This document shows positions 1 through 8,865 of a DNA stretch of 64,000 nt, piece after piece (within the stretch, counting starts at the first letter, position 1; the number at the start of each line of letters is the position of its first letter). The position numbers and the translations under genes were made by a program. The stretch is from a bacterium (GTDB lineage Bacteria > Pseudomonadota > Alphaproteobacteria > Rhodobacterales > Rhodobacteraceae), in NCBI GenBank assembly GCA_016124195.1, contig WGOE01000004.1, positions 124,001-188,000 of the forward strand, read 5' to 3'. The notes beneath the pieces are model-generated. The model was not told where the DNA came from and made no database searches. It saw only the letters and a program-made list of their open reading frames with translations.

Positions 1-49
1 GGGCCAGGAGCGTGGCTGTGACAAGCAGTCCGGTGGAAAGCGGTTTCAT
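1..49 (-). CDS. N-terminus of an exported protein, cut by the window edge
   Basis: Only about 16 codons are visible. They begin at an ATG at 49-47 on the minus strand and read MKPLSTGLLVTATLLA, a short basic start followed by a hydrophobic stretch typical of a Sec signal peptide or lipoprotein leader. Function cannot be told. It lies downstream of lipB on the same strand, separated by a hairpin. Confidence 0.5.
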   Translation of the reverse strand, partial: MKPLSTGLLVTATLLA

Positions 50-59
50 GGCGTCATAC

Positions 60-101
60 CTTCTGAAAAGAGACCGGGCCCTCCCGCAGGGCAGGCCCGG
101 T
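60..101 (-). terminator. hairpin downstream of lipB
   Basis: ACCGGGCC (73-80) pairs with GGCCCGGT (94-101), an 8-bp stem. Read on the minus strand it is followed by TCTCTTTTC, a weak U-tract. It fits a terminator for the minus-strand lipB, though the tract is not perfect. Confidence 0.45.
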
Positions 102-184
102 CAAGCGCGGTTCCTGATGCGAGCCTAGCGCAGCGACAAGGCGGGGGGCAAGATGGCTGAACGCCGTGCCGCAGCTTTGACCGG

Positions 185-844
185 TCAGCCCGGGAAATGC
201 CTGGGAAATTCGGCGATCAGCGCGGCGTCAAGGTCGGCCATGGTGACCGGCAGGCCCAGATCGACCAGCGAGGTCACGCCATGATCGCGGATGCCACAGG
301 GCACGATGCCGGAGAAATCGCCGAGGTCGGGTTCGACGTTGATCGAGATGCCGTGAAAGCTGACCCAGCGCCTGAGCTTGACACCGATCGCGGCGATCTT
401 GTCCTCGCGCACCGAACCGTCGGGGTTGGGCGCCTTGTCGGGCCTTGTGACCCAGACGCCGACCCGGCCACTGCGCCGCTCTCCCTTCACGCCAAAGGCG
501 GCCAGCGTGCCGATCACCCAGTTTTCCAGATTGCAGACAAAGCGGCGCACGTCGCGGCCGCGCTGGTTGAGGTCGAGCATCGTATAGGCCACCCGCTGGC
601 CCGGCCCGTGATAGGTGTATTGCCCGCCCCGCCCGGCGGCGTAGACCGGAAAGCGCCCCGGATCGGTCAGGTCCTCGATCCGGGCCGAGGTCCCGGCGGT
701 GTACAGCGGCGGGTGCTCCAGCAGCCAGATGGCCTCGGGCGCGGTGCCGGCAGCGATTTCGGCCACCCGTGCCTCCATCGCGGCGAGGGTTTCGGGATAG
801 GGCGCAAGGCCGGGCAGGTGGCTGATTTCGGGCGATTGGGACAT
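185..844 (-). CDS. lipB: octanoyltransferase LipB
   Basis: Transfers octanoyl from octanoyl-ACP to lipoyl domains of 2-oxoacid dehydrogenases and GcvH; a cytoplasmic enzyme and the first step of lipoate synthesis. The protein has about 219 residues, the usual LipB length. Family signatures are visible in order: the [10 protein letters not shown]-type segment, [12 protein letters not shown], the [15 protein letters not shown] segment with the catalytic Lys, and [13 protein letters not shown] with the acyl-carrying Cys near residue 183. A GTG nine codons upstream is in frame, but the ATG at 844 gives the expected N-terminus. No other lipoate gene is adjacent. Confidence 0.95.
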   Translation of the reverse strand: MSQSPEISHLPGLAPYPETLAAMEARVAEIAAGTAPEAIWLLEHPPLYTAGTSARIEDLTDPGRFPVYAAGRGGQYTYHGPGQRVAYTMLDLNQRGRDVRRFVCNLENWVIGTLAAFGVKGERRSGRVGVWVTRPDKAPNPDGSVREDKIAAIGVKLRRWVSFHGISINVEPDLGDFSGIVPCGIRDHGVTSLVDLGLPVTMADLDAALIAEFPRHFPG

Positions 845-916
845 GGGACAGTCAGCATGGGTTTCGAGCACGGCAAAGTTGTGCTAGCCTGAAAGCCATA
901 TTCTTTTTGGTGGAGA

Positions 917-2194
917 ATGAAAATGAACAAGGCGACATCCCTCGCGGTTTGTTTCAGTCTGGCGCTCGCCCCGGCCCCGGTGTTTGCCAATGGCGGCGAT
1001 TTCCTGGGCGGGCTCATCGTCGGCGCCGTGGGCGCCACGATCATAAGCAACGCCAATCGCCATAGCACGACTCGGTATGGCTCGACGCGCTATGGCTCGA
1101 CAATGTCGGCGCCTGGTCGCGAGTCGAACCGCGAGGTGCAAAGCTCACTCAACTATTTCGGCTATGATGCCGGACCGGCGGACGGTGTGATGGGATCGCG
1201 CTCGCGCAACGCCGTGATGGCCTATCAGTCCCTGCTGGGCGATCCGATGACGGGCGATCTGAACGATTACGAACACACGATCCTGCTTTCAGCGTACAAT
1301 CGGGCGCTGGTCGGCGGACCCGATGTCGCGCAGGTGGTGCAGACCAGCCCGATGGGTGCGCGCGGGCTGATCCTGCAGCAACGCGATGCCATGGCCGGCG
1401 TACCTCAGTCGGCCGCGCCCTCGGCGGCAATCCAGCCTGCACCGCTTCCGCAAGGATCCGAGCCGGTTGCTGCGACGGGGTCGGCCCTGCCCAGCTTTGC
1501 CGGCGCCGGTCAGACCGAGGTCTCGCTGGCCTCGCATTGCAACAAGGTCAGCCTCCAGACCAATTCCAACGGCGGCTTTGTCACCGCCGCCACGATGAAG
1601 GATCCGGAGTTCGCACTGTCCGAACAATTCTGTCTGGCGCGGACCTATGCCATGTCGACGGCAGAGGATCTGCAGGCCAAGATCACCGGCTTCACCCCGC
1701 AGCAGATCCAGGACCAGTGCCTGGGCCTTGGCCCGGCGATGAAGGACGAACTGGCGGCGCTGTCGCTCAAGCCCGAGGCGGAAGTGCTGAGCGCCGTGCA
1801 ATCCTTTGCCATGTCCAGCAACATGCCCCCCGCCCAGTTGGTCTCGACCGCCAAGATCTGCCTCGGCGTCGGCTACCGGACCGACAACATGGATGTGGCC
1901 ATGGGCTCGGCTCTGCTTCTGACCGGGCTGGGGCAGAATGCCTATGCGGAACTTCTGGGCCACCATCTGTCGCTGGGCTTTGGCACCAGCCAGCGGCGCG
2001 ATCTGGCGCAGGCCTGGTATGACACGGCGTTCAAGGCGATGGCATCCGGCGATGTCGCGGTGGCACCGGGGATGCCGGGCCGCGCCGAGGTCTTGCAAAA
2101 GGCGGCCTATATGGTGACCGGCGCGGCACCTTCACAAGACGCATCGCAGGCGCCGAAGACTGTCGCCATGCCCAAATTCTCGGTATCGCCCTGA
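917..2194 (+). CDS. secreted peptidoglycan-binding-domain protein
   Basis: A 425-residue protein with a Sec-type signal peptide ending near residue 25 (hydrophobic core, then VFANGG). A glycine-rich hydrophobic patch (about 28-45) and RYGSTRYGST repeats follow. Residues about 72-115 look like a PG_binding_1 domain (VQSSLNYFGYDAGPADGVMG pattern, then R-A-V-x-A-Y-Q). The remaining roughly 300 residues carry a few Cys but match no family I recognise. An upstream purine-rich GGTGGAGA serves as RBS. It probably acts at the cell wall in the periplasm; the catalytic role, if any, is unknown. It is divergent from lipB with a 72-nt gap. Confidence 0.75.
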   Translation: MKMNKATSLAVCFSLALAPAPVFANGGDFLGGLIVGAVGATIISNANRHSTTRYGSTRYGSTMSAPGRESNREVQSSLNYFGYDAGPADGVMGSRSRNAVMAYQSLLGDPMTGDLNDYEHTILLSAYNRALVGGPDVAQVVQTSPMGARGLILQQRDAMAGVPQSAAPSAAIQPAPLPQGSEPVAATGSALPSFAGAGQTEVSLASHCNKVSLQTNSNGGFVTAATMKDPEFALSEQFCLARTYAMSTAEDLQAKITGFTPQQIQDQCLGLGPAMKDELAALSLKPEAEVLSAVQSFAMSSNMPPAQLVSTAKICLGVGYRTDNMDVAMGSALLLTGLGQNAYAELLGHHLSLGFGTSQRRDLAQAWYDTAFKAMASGDVAVAPGMPGRAEVLQKAAYMVTGAAPSQDASQAPKTVAMPKFSVSP

Positions 2195-2232
2195 CGCAGG
2201 GGCGCAGTGTTGCAGGCTGGCCCGGGGCGAAA

Positions 2233-2266
2233 CCGCCTCCGGGCCAGGCCTCGGGCCCGGAGGCGG
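2233..2266 (+). terminator. strong 13-bp hairpin after the peptidoglycan-binding gene
   Basis: CCGCCTCCGGGCC (2233-2245) is perfectly complementary to GGCCCGGAGGCGG (2254-2266) around an 8-nt loop. A pyrimidine-rich CCCCCTTTTCTTCT stretch follows about 18 nt later, so it is a plausible but not canonical intrinsic terminator. Confidence 0.6.
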
Positions 2267-2339
2267 CAGGGCCGTTACGATTCCCCCTTTTCTTCTGCAA
2301 CCCCAACCGCTAATAACCCCGCACCCGAGCCGGATCGAT

Positions 2340-2426
2340 GCGGATGTGGCGGAATTGGTAGACGCGCAGCGTTGAGGTCGCTGTTCCTTAACCGGAGTGA
2401 AAGTTCGAGTCTTTTCATCCGCACCA
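2340..2426 (+). tRNA. tRNA-Leu(GAG)
   Basis: Acceptor strands GCGGATG (2340-2346) and CATCCGC (2416-2422) pair fully, and CCA is encoded at 2424-2426. The D-arm contains GGAATTGGTAGACGCGC, typical of tRNA-Leu. The anticodon stem CAGCG/CGCTG encloses loop TTGAGGT with anticodon GAG at 2374-2376. A variable arm is present before the T-arm AGTTCGAGTCT. It reads CUC/CUU codons. Confidence 0.95.
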
Positions 2427-2513
2427 ATCCGGCCGGGGTCGCGACGCAAGGTAGAAGCCAGAGGCATCCCTTGCAGACCAATCTTCTAAAATTGCTGATT
2501 TAACCGAATGTTA

Positions 2514-2528
2514 TGGGCCAGTGGCCCA
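2514..2528. other. short perfect inverted repeat upstream of the RTX gene
   Basis: TGGGCCA (2514-2520) and TGGCCCA (2522-2528) form a 15-nt palindrome with a single-base centre in the 219-nt gap between tRNA-Leu and the RTX gene. It could be the tRNA transcript's 3' end or a repressor site for the RTX gene; no T-tract follows. Confidence 0.35.
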
Positions 2529-2645
2529 CAATCTTCGTTCCGGTCCCATGGGGATGGACCGGGATGAGGGTGGCATGTCGGTTCGGGGTTACAGCGCAGA
2601 AATGGCGCGCGCCGCAGGGTGCGCGCTGCCGGGTGAGGGCCTGGC

Positions 2646-5078
2646 ATGACGACGACGGGAACTTCGGGCAATGACTCGATCACCACCGGCGGCGGCAATG
2701 ACAGCATTCTGGCCAATGGCGGCAACGACACGGTTTATGCCGGCGACGGCAATGACACGGTCTATGGCGGGGATGGCAACGACAGCCTTTACGGCGGCAA
2801 TGGCACCGACCAGCTTTATGGCGACGCCGGCAATGACACGCTCGACGGCGGCGCGGGCACGGATTCGCTTTACGGCGGGACCGGCAACGATCTGGTCTAT
2901 GGCGGTGACGATGCGGGCGACAGCATCTCGGGCGGGGCGGGCGACGACACGCTTTACGGCGGAGCGAGCGGCGGGGATTCGGTCTACGGCGATCAGGGCA
3001 ATGACCTGATCTATGCCGGCTCCGGCAATGACGCGAGCTATGGCGGCAGCGGCGACGACACGGTCTATGGCGGCCTCGGCGATGACACGCTGCGCGGCGG
3101 GTCGGGCAACGACAGCCTGCTTGGCGAGGATGGCAACGACCAGCTGAAGGGCGAGGACGGCAACGACACGCTGGACGCCGGCAACGGTGACGACACGGTC
3201 TGGGCGGGCAGCGGCGCCGACCTTGGCTATGGCGGGGCCGGCAACGACCTGATCTATGGCGACCGGACCCAGATCACGCCCTCGTCCTACGCCTCGACCG
3301 GCAGCATCGACACGACCAACACCTTCCACAACTACGCCCCCTTCGCGGTGGACGTCTACTGGATCGACGGTTCGGGCAACCCGGTCTACCAGATGACCAT
3401 CCCCGCCGGGGGCAGCATCACCGCAAACACCGGCTCGCATTACAACTACTACCTGACCGAGGCCGGCAGTTCGACGCCCCTGCAGCTGATCACGGGCGAG
3501 GCGAATGCGACCTATACCTTTGGCGAGACCTTCAACGACACGCTGGACGGCGGCACGGGCAGCGACACGATCTATGGCGAATATGGCAATGACAGCCTGA
3601 CCGGCGGCGACGGCAACGACCTCTTGTTCGGCGGCGTGGGCAATGACACGCTGTATGGCGGTCTTGCGGATGACTCGGTCAGCGGGGATGCCGGCGATGA
3701 CCGGCTTTATGGTGATGCCGGCAATGACAGCCTTTACGGCGGCGCGGGCAATGACACGCTGTTCGGCGGCGATGGCAATGACCAGCTTTACGGCGGCAGC
3801 GAAAATGACGTGCTCTACGGCGATCTGGGCGATGATCGGCTGTACGGCGGCACCGGCGACGACACGATCTATGGCGGCGACGGCAATGACACGATCTATT
3901 TCGGCGACGGCAATGACAGCGTCTTCGGAGGCGCCGGCGACGACCTGATCGACGATCAAAGCGGCGTCAAGCTGACCGGCAACACCTATATCGATGCTGG
4001 CGACGGCAATGACTCGGTCTGGTCGGGCGACACCGCCGACACGGTCTTTGGCGGCGCGGGCAATGACTGGATATCGGCCGAGGGTGGCAACGACCTCGTG
4101 CATGGTGGTACCGGCGATGACATGCTTTACGGCGGCGACGGCAATGACACGCTGGCCGGCGACGCGGGCAACGACACGCTGAGCGGCGGCGCCGGGCAGG
4201 ATTTGTTCCAGTTCGGCGCCTCGGGCGGCGCCGACCAGATCACCGATTTCGAGATGACGCTGGTCAACGGCAAGACGACCGACCAGCTGGATGTCTCGGG
4301 CCTGACCAACCCCGACGGCTCGCCGGTCAAGAGCTTTGACGTCAGTGTCACCGACGATGGGAATGGCAATGCGGTGCTGCATTTTCCCGACGGCGGCAGC
4401 ACGGTCCTGGTGGGCGTGTCGCCGGCCCAGGTGGCCACGCCGGGCATGCTGGCCAAGATGGGGGTGGTCTGCTTTGCCGCCGGCACCCGCATCGCCACAC
4501 CCGAGGGCCCGCGCCCGGTCGAGTCCTTGCGGGAGGGCGATCTTGTCATCACCGCGACGGGCATCTCCCCGGTGATCTGGCAGGGCGGGCGGGTGGTGGA
4601 CGCCGCAACGCTGGACGACCGGCCCGAATTGCGTCCGGTCCGGCTTCGGGCGGGGCATTTCGGGCTGAGCCGTGACATGGTGGTCTCGCCGCAGCATGGC
4701 ATCCGGGTGGGCACCGCCCTGGTGCGGGCCCGGCATCTGGCCCAGTTTGCGCGCGGTGCCCATGTGGCGCGCGGGCTGCGGACCGTGTCCTATCACCATA
4801 TCCTGTTGCCGCAGCACGATCTGCTGCAAGCGGAAGGGGCCTGGGCCGAAAGCCTGTATCCCGGGCCCGAGGCCTTGCGGTCGCTGGACCGGATCGCACG
4901 CATCGGCCTTGCGCTGCGGCTGTCACAACTGGCGGGGCCGGGCGGCAGGGCGGCGGCCGGCGCCTATGGGCCGCGCTGCCTGCCGCTGTTGCCCGGCCCG
5001 CAGGCGCGCCGGCTTTTGCGGCAGCTTGGCCTGAGCCGTGGCGCTGCGGCCGATCAGATTCGCCGCCTTGACGCCTGA
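2646..5078 (+). CDS. RTX calcium-binding repeat protein with VHL-like insert and C-terminal Hint domain
   Basis: An 810-residue protein with no N-terminal signal peptide, as expected for type I secretion substrates. Residues about 8-205 and 296-535 are tandem nonapeptide GGxGxDxLY repeats that bind Ca2+ as a parallel beta-roll. Residues about 222-292 interrupt the roll with a non-repeat domain (NYAPFAVDVYWIDGSGNP then a TIPAGGSITANTGSHYNYYL-like strand) resembling the VHL beta domain. Residues about 518-560 (GQDLFQFG, TDFEMT) resemble the serralysin C-terminal cap. From Cys609 (CFAAGTRIATPEGPRPVESL) a Hint_2 domain runs to roughly residue 770. Hint_2-RTX proteins are common in Rhodobacteraceae; whether this Hint self-cleaves is unknown. 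No type I exporter genes lie nearby. RBS GAGGG precedes ATG 2646. Confidence 0.9.
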   Translation: MTTTGTSGNDSITTGGGNDSILANGGNDTVYAGDGNDTVYGGDGNDSLYGGNGTDQLYGDAGNDTLDGGAGTDSLYGGTGNDLVYGGDDAGDSISGGAGDDTLYGGASGGDSVYGDQGNDLIYAGSGNDASYGGSGDDTVYGGLGDDTLRGGSGNDSLLGEDGNDQLKGEDGNDTLDAGNGDDTVWAGSGADLGYGGAGNDLIYGDRTQITPSSYASTGSIDTTNTFHNYAPFAVDVYWIDGSGNPVYQMTIPAGGSITANTGSHYNYYLTEAGSSTPLQLITGEANATYTFGETFNDTLDGGTGSDTIYGEYGNDSLTGGDGNDLLFGGVGNDTLYGGLADDSVSGDAGDDRLYGDAGNDSLYGGAGNDTLFGGDGNDQLYGGSENDVLYGDLGDDRLYGGTGDDTIYGGDGNDTIYFGDGNDSVFGGAGDDLIDDQSGVKLTGNTYIDAGDGNDSVWSGDTADTVFGGAGNDWISAEGGNDLVHGGTGDDMLYGGDGNDTLAGDAGNDTLSGGAGQDLFQFGASGGADQITDFEMTLVNGKTTDQLDVSGLTNPDGSPVKSFDVSVTDDGNGNAVLHFPDGGSTVLVGVSPAQVATPGMLAKMGVVCFAAGTRIATPEGPRPVESLREGDLVITATGISPVIWQGGRVVDAATLDDRPELRPVRLRAGHFGLSRDMVVSPQHGIRVGTALVRARHLAQFARGAHVARGLRTVSYHHILLPQHDLLQAEGAWAESLYPGPEALRSLDRIARIGLALRLSQLAGPGGRAAAGAYGPRCLPLLPGPQARRLLRQLGLSRGAAADQIRRLDA

Positions 5079-5206
5079 TGGATGACGCACCCCGGGTCCG
5101 ACATGCCGCTTTTCTGCGCGCCTTGCCGTTCTGAATGGCAAACCCGGCGCAAAAAGCCCGATCCGGGCAAGTTCCCGGTGCAAAGGCTTGTGCCGGAAGA
5201 AGGCGA

Positions 5207-5235
5207 TTGCAATCAGGTTCGGCAAGGCCTTAAAA
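5207..5235 (+). promoter_or_regulatory. possible sigma70-type promoter of the polyamine transporter operon
   Basis: TTGCAA (5207-5212) and TTAAAA (5230-5235) are separated by 17 nt, about 50 nt upstream of the ATPase start. The match to consensus is weak, but this is the most AT-rich stretch of the 200-nt gap. Confidence 0.35.
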
Positions 5236-5282
5236 CTTGATCAACAAGGTCGGAAAACGACCGTGACAACGGGGAGAACGGC

Positions 5283-6383
5283 TTGGCATCCATGGGCGCT
5301 GGAGATGCATTCGTTGCATTTGAACATGTTCAGAAAAGCTACGACGGTGTCAGCCTCGTCGTAAAGGACCTCAACCTGTCGATCGGCAAGGGCGAGTTTC
5401 TGACCATGTTGGGGCCGTCCGGATCTGGCAAGACAACCTGCCTGATGATGCTGGCGGGCTTCGAGACCGCCACCCATGGCGAGATCCGTCTGGACGGCAG
5501 GCCGATCAACCAGGTGCCGCCGCACAAGCGCGGCATCGGCATGGTGTTTCAGAATTACGCGCTGTTTCCGCATATGACGGTTGGCGAAAACCTGTCCTTC
5601 CCGCTGGAAGTGCGCGGCATGGCCAAGGAGGCCCGCGAGGCCAAGGTCAAGCGCGCGCTTGGCATGGTGCAGATGGGCGATTTCATCAACCGGCGCCCGG
5701 CCCAGCTTTCGGGCGGCCAGCAACAGCGCATCGCACTCGCCCGTGCCCTGGTCTTCGATCCGGCGCTGGTGCTGATGGACGAACCGCTGGGCGCGCTCGA
5801 CAAGCAGCTGCGCGAACACATGCAGTTCGAGATCAAGCATCTGCATGAAAACCTTGGCATCACGGTGGTTTACGTGACGCATGATCAGGGCGAAGCGCTG
5901 ACCATGTCCGACCGTGTCGCCGTCTTCAACGACGGCCGCATCCAGCAGTTGGCCAGCCCGCAGGATCTGTACGAACGGCCCGAGAACAGCTTTGTCGCAC
6001 AGTTCATCGGCGAGAACAACAAGCTGCGCGGCCGGATCGAGGCGATCTCGGGGCAGGGCTGCAAGGTGCGGCTCGCGACCGGCGAACTGATTGATGCGAC
6101 CCCGGTCAACGTGACCGAGGCGGGGGCCGAGACCGTCGTCTCGATCCGCCCCGAACGGGTCGAATTCAAGGCCGAGCTTCTGCCGGCCGGCGCCCAGACC
6201 ATCGAAGCCACGGTGCGTGAGGTCATCTACATGGGCGATCTGTGGCGCACGGTGCTGGCTGTGGCCGGGGCTGATGATTTCGTGATGAAGTCGCGCAATT
6301 CCCAGGGCCAGCAGGTGCTGGTCCCGGGCGAGAAGATCAGAATAGGCTGGGCGCCCGCGGATGCGCGCGCGCTCGATCTGTAA
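5283..6383 (+). CDS. polyamine-type ABC transporter ATP-binding protein (PotA family)
   Basis: A 366-residue ATPase energising import. The nucleotide-binding domain shows Walker [11 protein letters not shown]-loop [13 protein letters not shown], signature [15 protein letters not shown], Walker [14 protein letters not shown] and switch [11 protein letters not shown]-terminal TOBE-like domain (from about residue 255) contains [15 protein letters not shown] at 5271-5276 is well placed for the TTG at 5283; an in-frame ATG at 5292 is the alternative start. It is the first gene of a five-gene run ending in an agmatinase-family enzyme, which suggests polyamine or guanidino-compound uptake. Confidence 0.9.
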   Translation: MASMGAGDAFVAFEHVQKSYDGVSLVVKDLNLSIGKGEFLTMLGPSGSGKTTCLMMLAGFETATHGEIRLDGRPINQVPPHKRGIGMVFQNYALFPHMTVGENLSFPLEVRGMAKEAREAKVKRALGMVQMGDFINRRPAQLSGGQQQRIALARALVFDPALVLMDEPLGALDKQLREHMQFEIKHLHENLGITVVYVTHDQGEALTMSDRVAVFNDGRIQQLASPQDLYERPENSFVAQFIGENNKLRGRIEAISGQGCKVRLATGELIDATPVNVTEAGAETVVSIRPERVEFKAELLPAGAQTIEATVREVIYMGDLWRTVLAVAGADDFVMKSRNSQGQQVLVPGEKIRIGWAPADARALDL

Positions 6384-6401
6384 GACCCCCCGACAAGGGG
6401 T

Positions 6402-6416
6402 GCCGCCTCATGCGGC
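6402..6416 (+). other. small intercistronic hairpin
   Basis: GCCGC-CTCAT-GCGGC lies between the ATPase and binding-protein genes. It could stabilise the 5' end of the binding-protein message. There is no T-tract, so it is unlikely to be a terminator. Confidence 0.3.
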
Positions 6417-6452
6417 GAATATCCAATAAAACCAACAACGGGAGACTTCCGG

Positions 6453-7526
6453 ATGAAAAAACTGCTGATCCTGACCACCGCCCTGACAGTCGTCGGTATG
6501 GCCGCGCGCGCGGACATCACCGTCGTGTCCTGGGGCGGGGCCTATACCAAGAGCCAGGTCGAGGCCTATCACAAGCCCTTCACCGCTTCGACCGGGATCA
6601 ACGTGATCTCTGTCGACGCCGACAACCCCGGCCCGATGGTCAAGACCCAGGAAGAGGCTGGCAACGTCAACATCGACGTGGCTGACGTCGAATATTCCGA
6701 CGCCGTGCGCCTGTGCGACGAAGGCATGCTGGAAACCATCGGCGCGGACGCGCTGCCCGCCGGTGCCGATGGCAAGCCGGCCAAGGATGACTTCCTGCCC
6801 GGCGCCGTGACCGATTGCGCGGTGGCCACCATCGTCTTCTCGACCAACTATGGCTATGACACGACCAAGTTCCCGAACGGCGGCCCGAAGACCATCGCGG
6901 ACTTCTTCGATACCGCCAAGTTCCCCGGCAAGCGCGGCATGGGCAAGCGTCCGAAGGCCAACCTGGAAATGGCGCTGATGGCGGACGGCGTTCCGGCAGC
7001 GGATGTCTACAAGGTTCTGGGCACCCCGGAAGGCGTCGACCGCGCGTTCAAGAAGCTCGACAGCATCAAGAAAGACATCGTCTGGTGGGATGCCGGCGCT
7101 CAGGCCGTGCAACTCCTGGCCGACGGCGAAGTCACGATGACCACCGCCTACAACGGCCGTCTCTTCTCGGCCGAAGTGGCTGATGGCAAGCCCTTCAAGC
7201 AGGTCTGGGACGGTCAGGTCTATGAATATGACCTCTTCGTCGTGCCGAAAGGCGCCCCGCACAAGGACGACGCGATCAACTTCGTGAAGTTCGCCACCTC
7301 GACCCAGGCGCTGGCCGATCAGGCCAAGTGGATCGCCTATGGTCCGGCGCGCCTGTCCTCGGCGGCGCTGGTGGGCAAGTTCAACGACGGCAAGACCGAC
7401 ATGGGCCCCTACATGCCCACCAACCCTGCCAACCTCAAGAACGCTGTGGCCTCGTCCTACGAATTCTGGGTCGACCATGACGCGGAACTGAACGATCGCT
7501 TCAACGCCTGGCTGGCCGCGAACTGA
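6453..7526 (+). CDS. polyamine-type ABC transporter periplasmic binding protein (PotD/PotF family)
   Basis: A 357-residue protein with a clear Sec signal peptide (MKKLLILTTALTVVGMAARA, cleaved before DITVVSWGG). The mature start ITVVSWGGAYTKSQ is characteristic of extracellular solute-binding family 1/PotD-like proteins, and the FINFAT-like region (AINFVKFATSTQ) near residue 275 is also typical. It captures substrate in the periplasm for the two downstream permeases. The substrate is inferred as a polyamine or guanidino compound from the linked ureohydrolase; aspartates of a PotD-type pocket cannot be assigned safely by eye. Confidence 0.9.
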   Translation: MKKLLILTTALTVVGMAARADITVVSWGGAYTKSQVEAYHKPFTASTGINVISVDADNPGPMVKTQEEAGNVNIDVADVEYSDAVRLCDEGMLETIGADALPAGADGKPAKDDFLPGAVTDCAVATIVFSTNYGYDTTKFPNGGPKTIADFFDTAKFPGKRGMGKRPKANLEMALMADGVPAADVYKVLGTPEGVDRAFKKLDSIKKDIVWWDAGAQAVQLLADGEVTMTTAYNGRLFSAEVADGKPFKQVWDGQVYEYDLFVVPKGAPHKDDAINFVKFATSTQALADQAKWIAYGPARLSSAALVGKFNDGKTDMGPYMPTNPANLKNAVASSYEFWVDHDAELNDRFNAWLAAN

Positions 7527-7533
7527 TATCCCT

Positions 7534-7569
7534 GGCGGGCGCCGGTCGCGGCACCCGCCCTTCTTTCTT
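7534..7569 (+). terminator. attenuating hairpin after the binding-protein gene
   Basis: GGCGGG (7534-7539) plus GCC (7541-7543) pair with GGC (7550-7552) plus CCCGCC (7554-7559), with one C/A mismatch. CTTCTTTCTT follows. Placed between binding protein and permease, this is the usual device giving more binding protein than permease by partial termination or mRNA stabilisation. Confidence 0.55.
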
Positions 7570-7586
7570 GCCGCAAGGGTATGACG

Positions 7587-8861
7587 ATGGCTGTGATCGA
7601 AGCTGGGCTAGTCGAGGACGGTGCGGCGGTGCTGACCACCGCCGATGGCCGCCCGCTGAAAGAGGCGCTGGCCGCCGCGCAACGCCGCGCCAAATGGCGC
7701 GCCTTCCTTCTGGTCGCGCCGCTCCTGGCCTTCATCCTGCTGACCTTCGTGCAGCCCATCGTACAGGTGCTGCAGCAGTCGGTCTACAATCCGAAATTTT
7801 CCGAAGCCATGCCCGGCATGGTGCAATGGTTCAAGGACCATCCCCGCGGCACCGAGCCTGACGAGGCCGCCTATGCCATTCTCGTCGCCGACCTCGCAAA
7901 AGGCTACAAGGATCACAGCGTGGCCGGGGCGGGCGAGCGGGTGAACTACGCCATCGCCGGGACCCGGTCGCTGTTCACCTCGGCCGGGCGCAAGGCCGCG
8001 AGCCTGACCCCGCCCTACAAGGAGGCGCTGATCGCGCTGGATCCCCAATGGGGCGATCCGAAACTCTGGAGCGTGATGCGGCAGGTGAGCCATGCCTATA
8101 CGCTGGATTTCTTCCTGGCGGCGGTGGATCTGGAACGCGACAGCGGCGGCAATATCGTGCAGGTCGCGGAAAACCAGCGCATCTACGTGACGCTGTTCCT
8201 GCGCACCTTTGCCATGTCCGCGCTCATCACCGTGCTCTGCCTGATCCTGGGCTATCCGGTGGCCCATCTTCTGGCAGTGCTGCCGGTGCGCAAATCGAAC
8301 CTTCTGATGATCCTGGTGCTTTTGCCGTTCTGGACCTCGCTTCTGGTGCGCACGACATCCTGGATCGTGCTGTTGCAGGGACAGGGGGTGGTGAATTCGA
8401 TCCTCGTGGCCCTGGGCCTGATCACCGAGGACGGCCGGCTAGAGATGATCAACAACCGCATGGGCACGACGATTGCGATGACCCATATCCTGTTGCCCTT
8501 CATGATCCTGCCGCTCTATTCGGTGATGCGGCCGATCCCGCCGTCCTATGTGCGGGCGGCGCGCAGTCTGGGAGCGACATCCTGGACGGCGTTCCGCCGG
8601 GTCTATTTCCCGCAGACCGTCCCGGGCATCGGGGCGGGCACGCTGTTGGTCTTCATTCTGTCGGTCGGCTATTACATCACACCGGCCCTGGTCGGCGGAT
8701 CGACCGGCACGCTGATTTCCAACATGATCGCCTTTCACGTGAACAAGTCGAACAACTGGTCGCTGGCTGCGGCGCTGGCCACGATCCTGCTGGTGGCAAT
8801 CCTGGTGCTCTACTGGCTTTACGACAAGGTCGTCGGCATCGACAAACTGAAGTTGGGATAA
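7587..8861 (+). CDS. polyamine-type ABC transporter permease (PotB family)
   Basis: An inner-membrane permease of about 424 residues. An N-terminal cytoplasmic tail precedes TM1 (about residues 36-58); a long periplasmic segment (about 60-200) then separates TM1 from the remaining helices, seen in a subgroup of PotB-like proteins. The EAA-loop region (RAARSLGATSWTAFRRVYFPQTVPGI) contacts the ATPase. AAGGG at 7575-7579 is better spaced for the ATG at 7587 than for the in-frame ATG at 7581. The stop is 4 nt from the next start, so the two permeases are translationally linked. Confidence 0.9.
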   Translation: MAVIEAGLVEDGAAVLTTADGRPLKEALAAAQRRAKWRAFLLVAPLLAFILLTFVQPIVQVLQQSVYNPKFSEAMPGMVQWFKDHPRGTEPDEAAYAILVADLAKGYKDHSVAGAGERVNYAIAGTRSLFTSAGRKAASLTPPYKEALIALDPQWGDPKLWSVMRQVSHAYTLDFFLAAVDLERDSGGNIVQVAENQRIYVTLFLRTFAMSALITVLCLILGYPVAHLLAVLPVRKSNLLMILVLLPFWTSLLVRTTSWIVLLQGQGVVNSILVALGLITEDGRLEMINNRMGTTIAMTHILLPFMILPLYSVMRPIPPSYVRAARSLGATSWTAFRRVYFPQTVPGIGAGTLLVFILSVGYYITPALVGGSTGTLISNMIAFHVNKSNNWSLAAALATILLVAILVLYWLYDKVVGIDKLKLG

Positions 8862-8865
8862 GAGC

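Noticed and set aside
197-892. A 231-codon plus-strand frame opposite lipB
   Set aside because: lipB has full family motifs on the minus strand; the plus frame has no domain.
2671-4182. Evenly spaced short repeats resembling a CRISPR array
   Set aside because: The 27-nt periodicity encodes RTX nonapeptides in frame and units vary continuously; there are no conserved repeats with unique spacers and no cas genes.
2589-4829. A 746-codon open frame antisense to the RTX gene
   Set aside because: It mirrors the Ca2+-repeat codons (monotonous VIA/AAVxRV pattern), has no RBS or domain, and is explained by the periodic GC-rich repeats on the plus strand.
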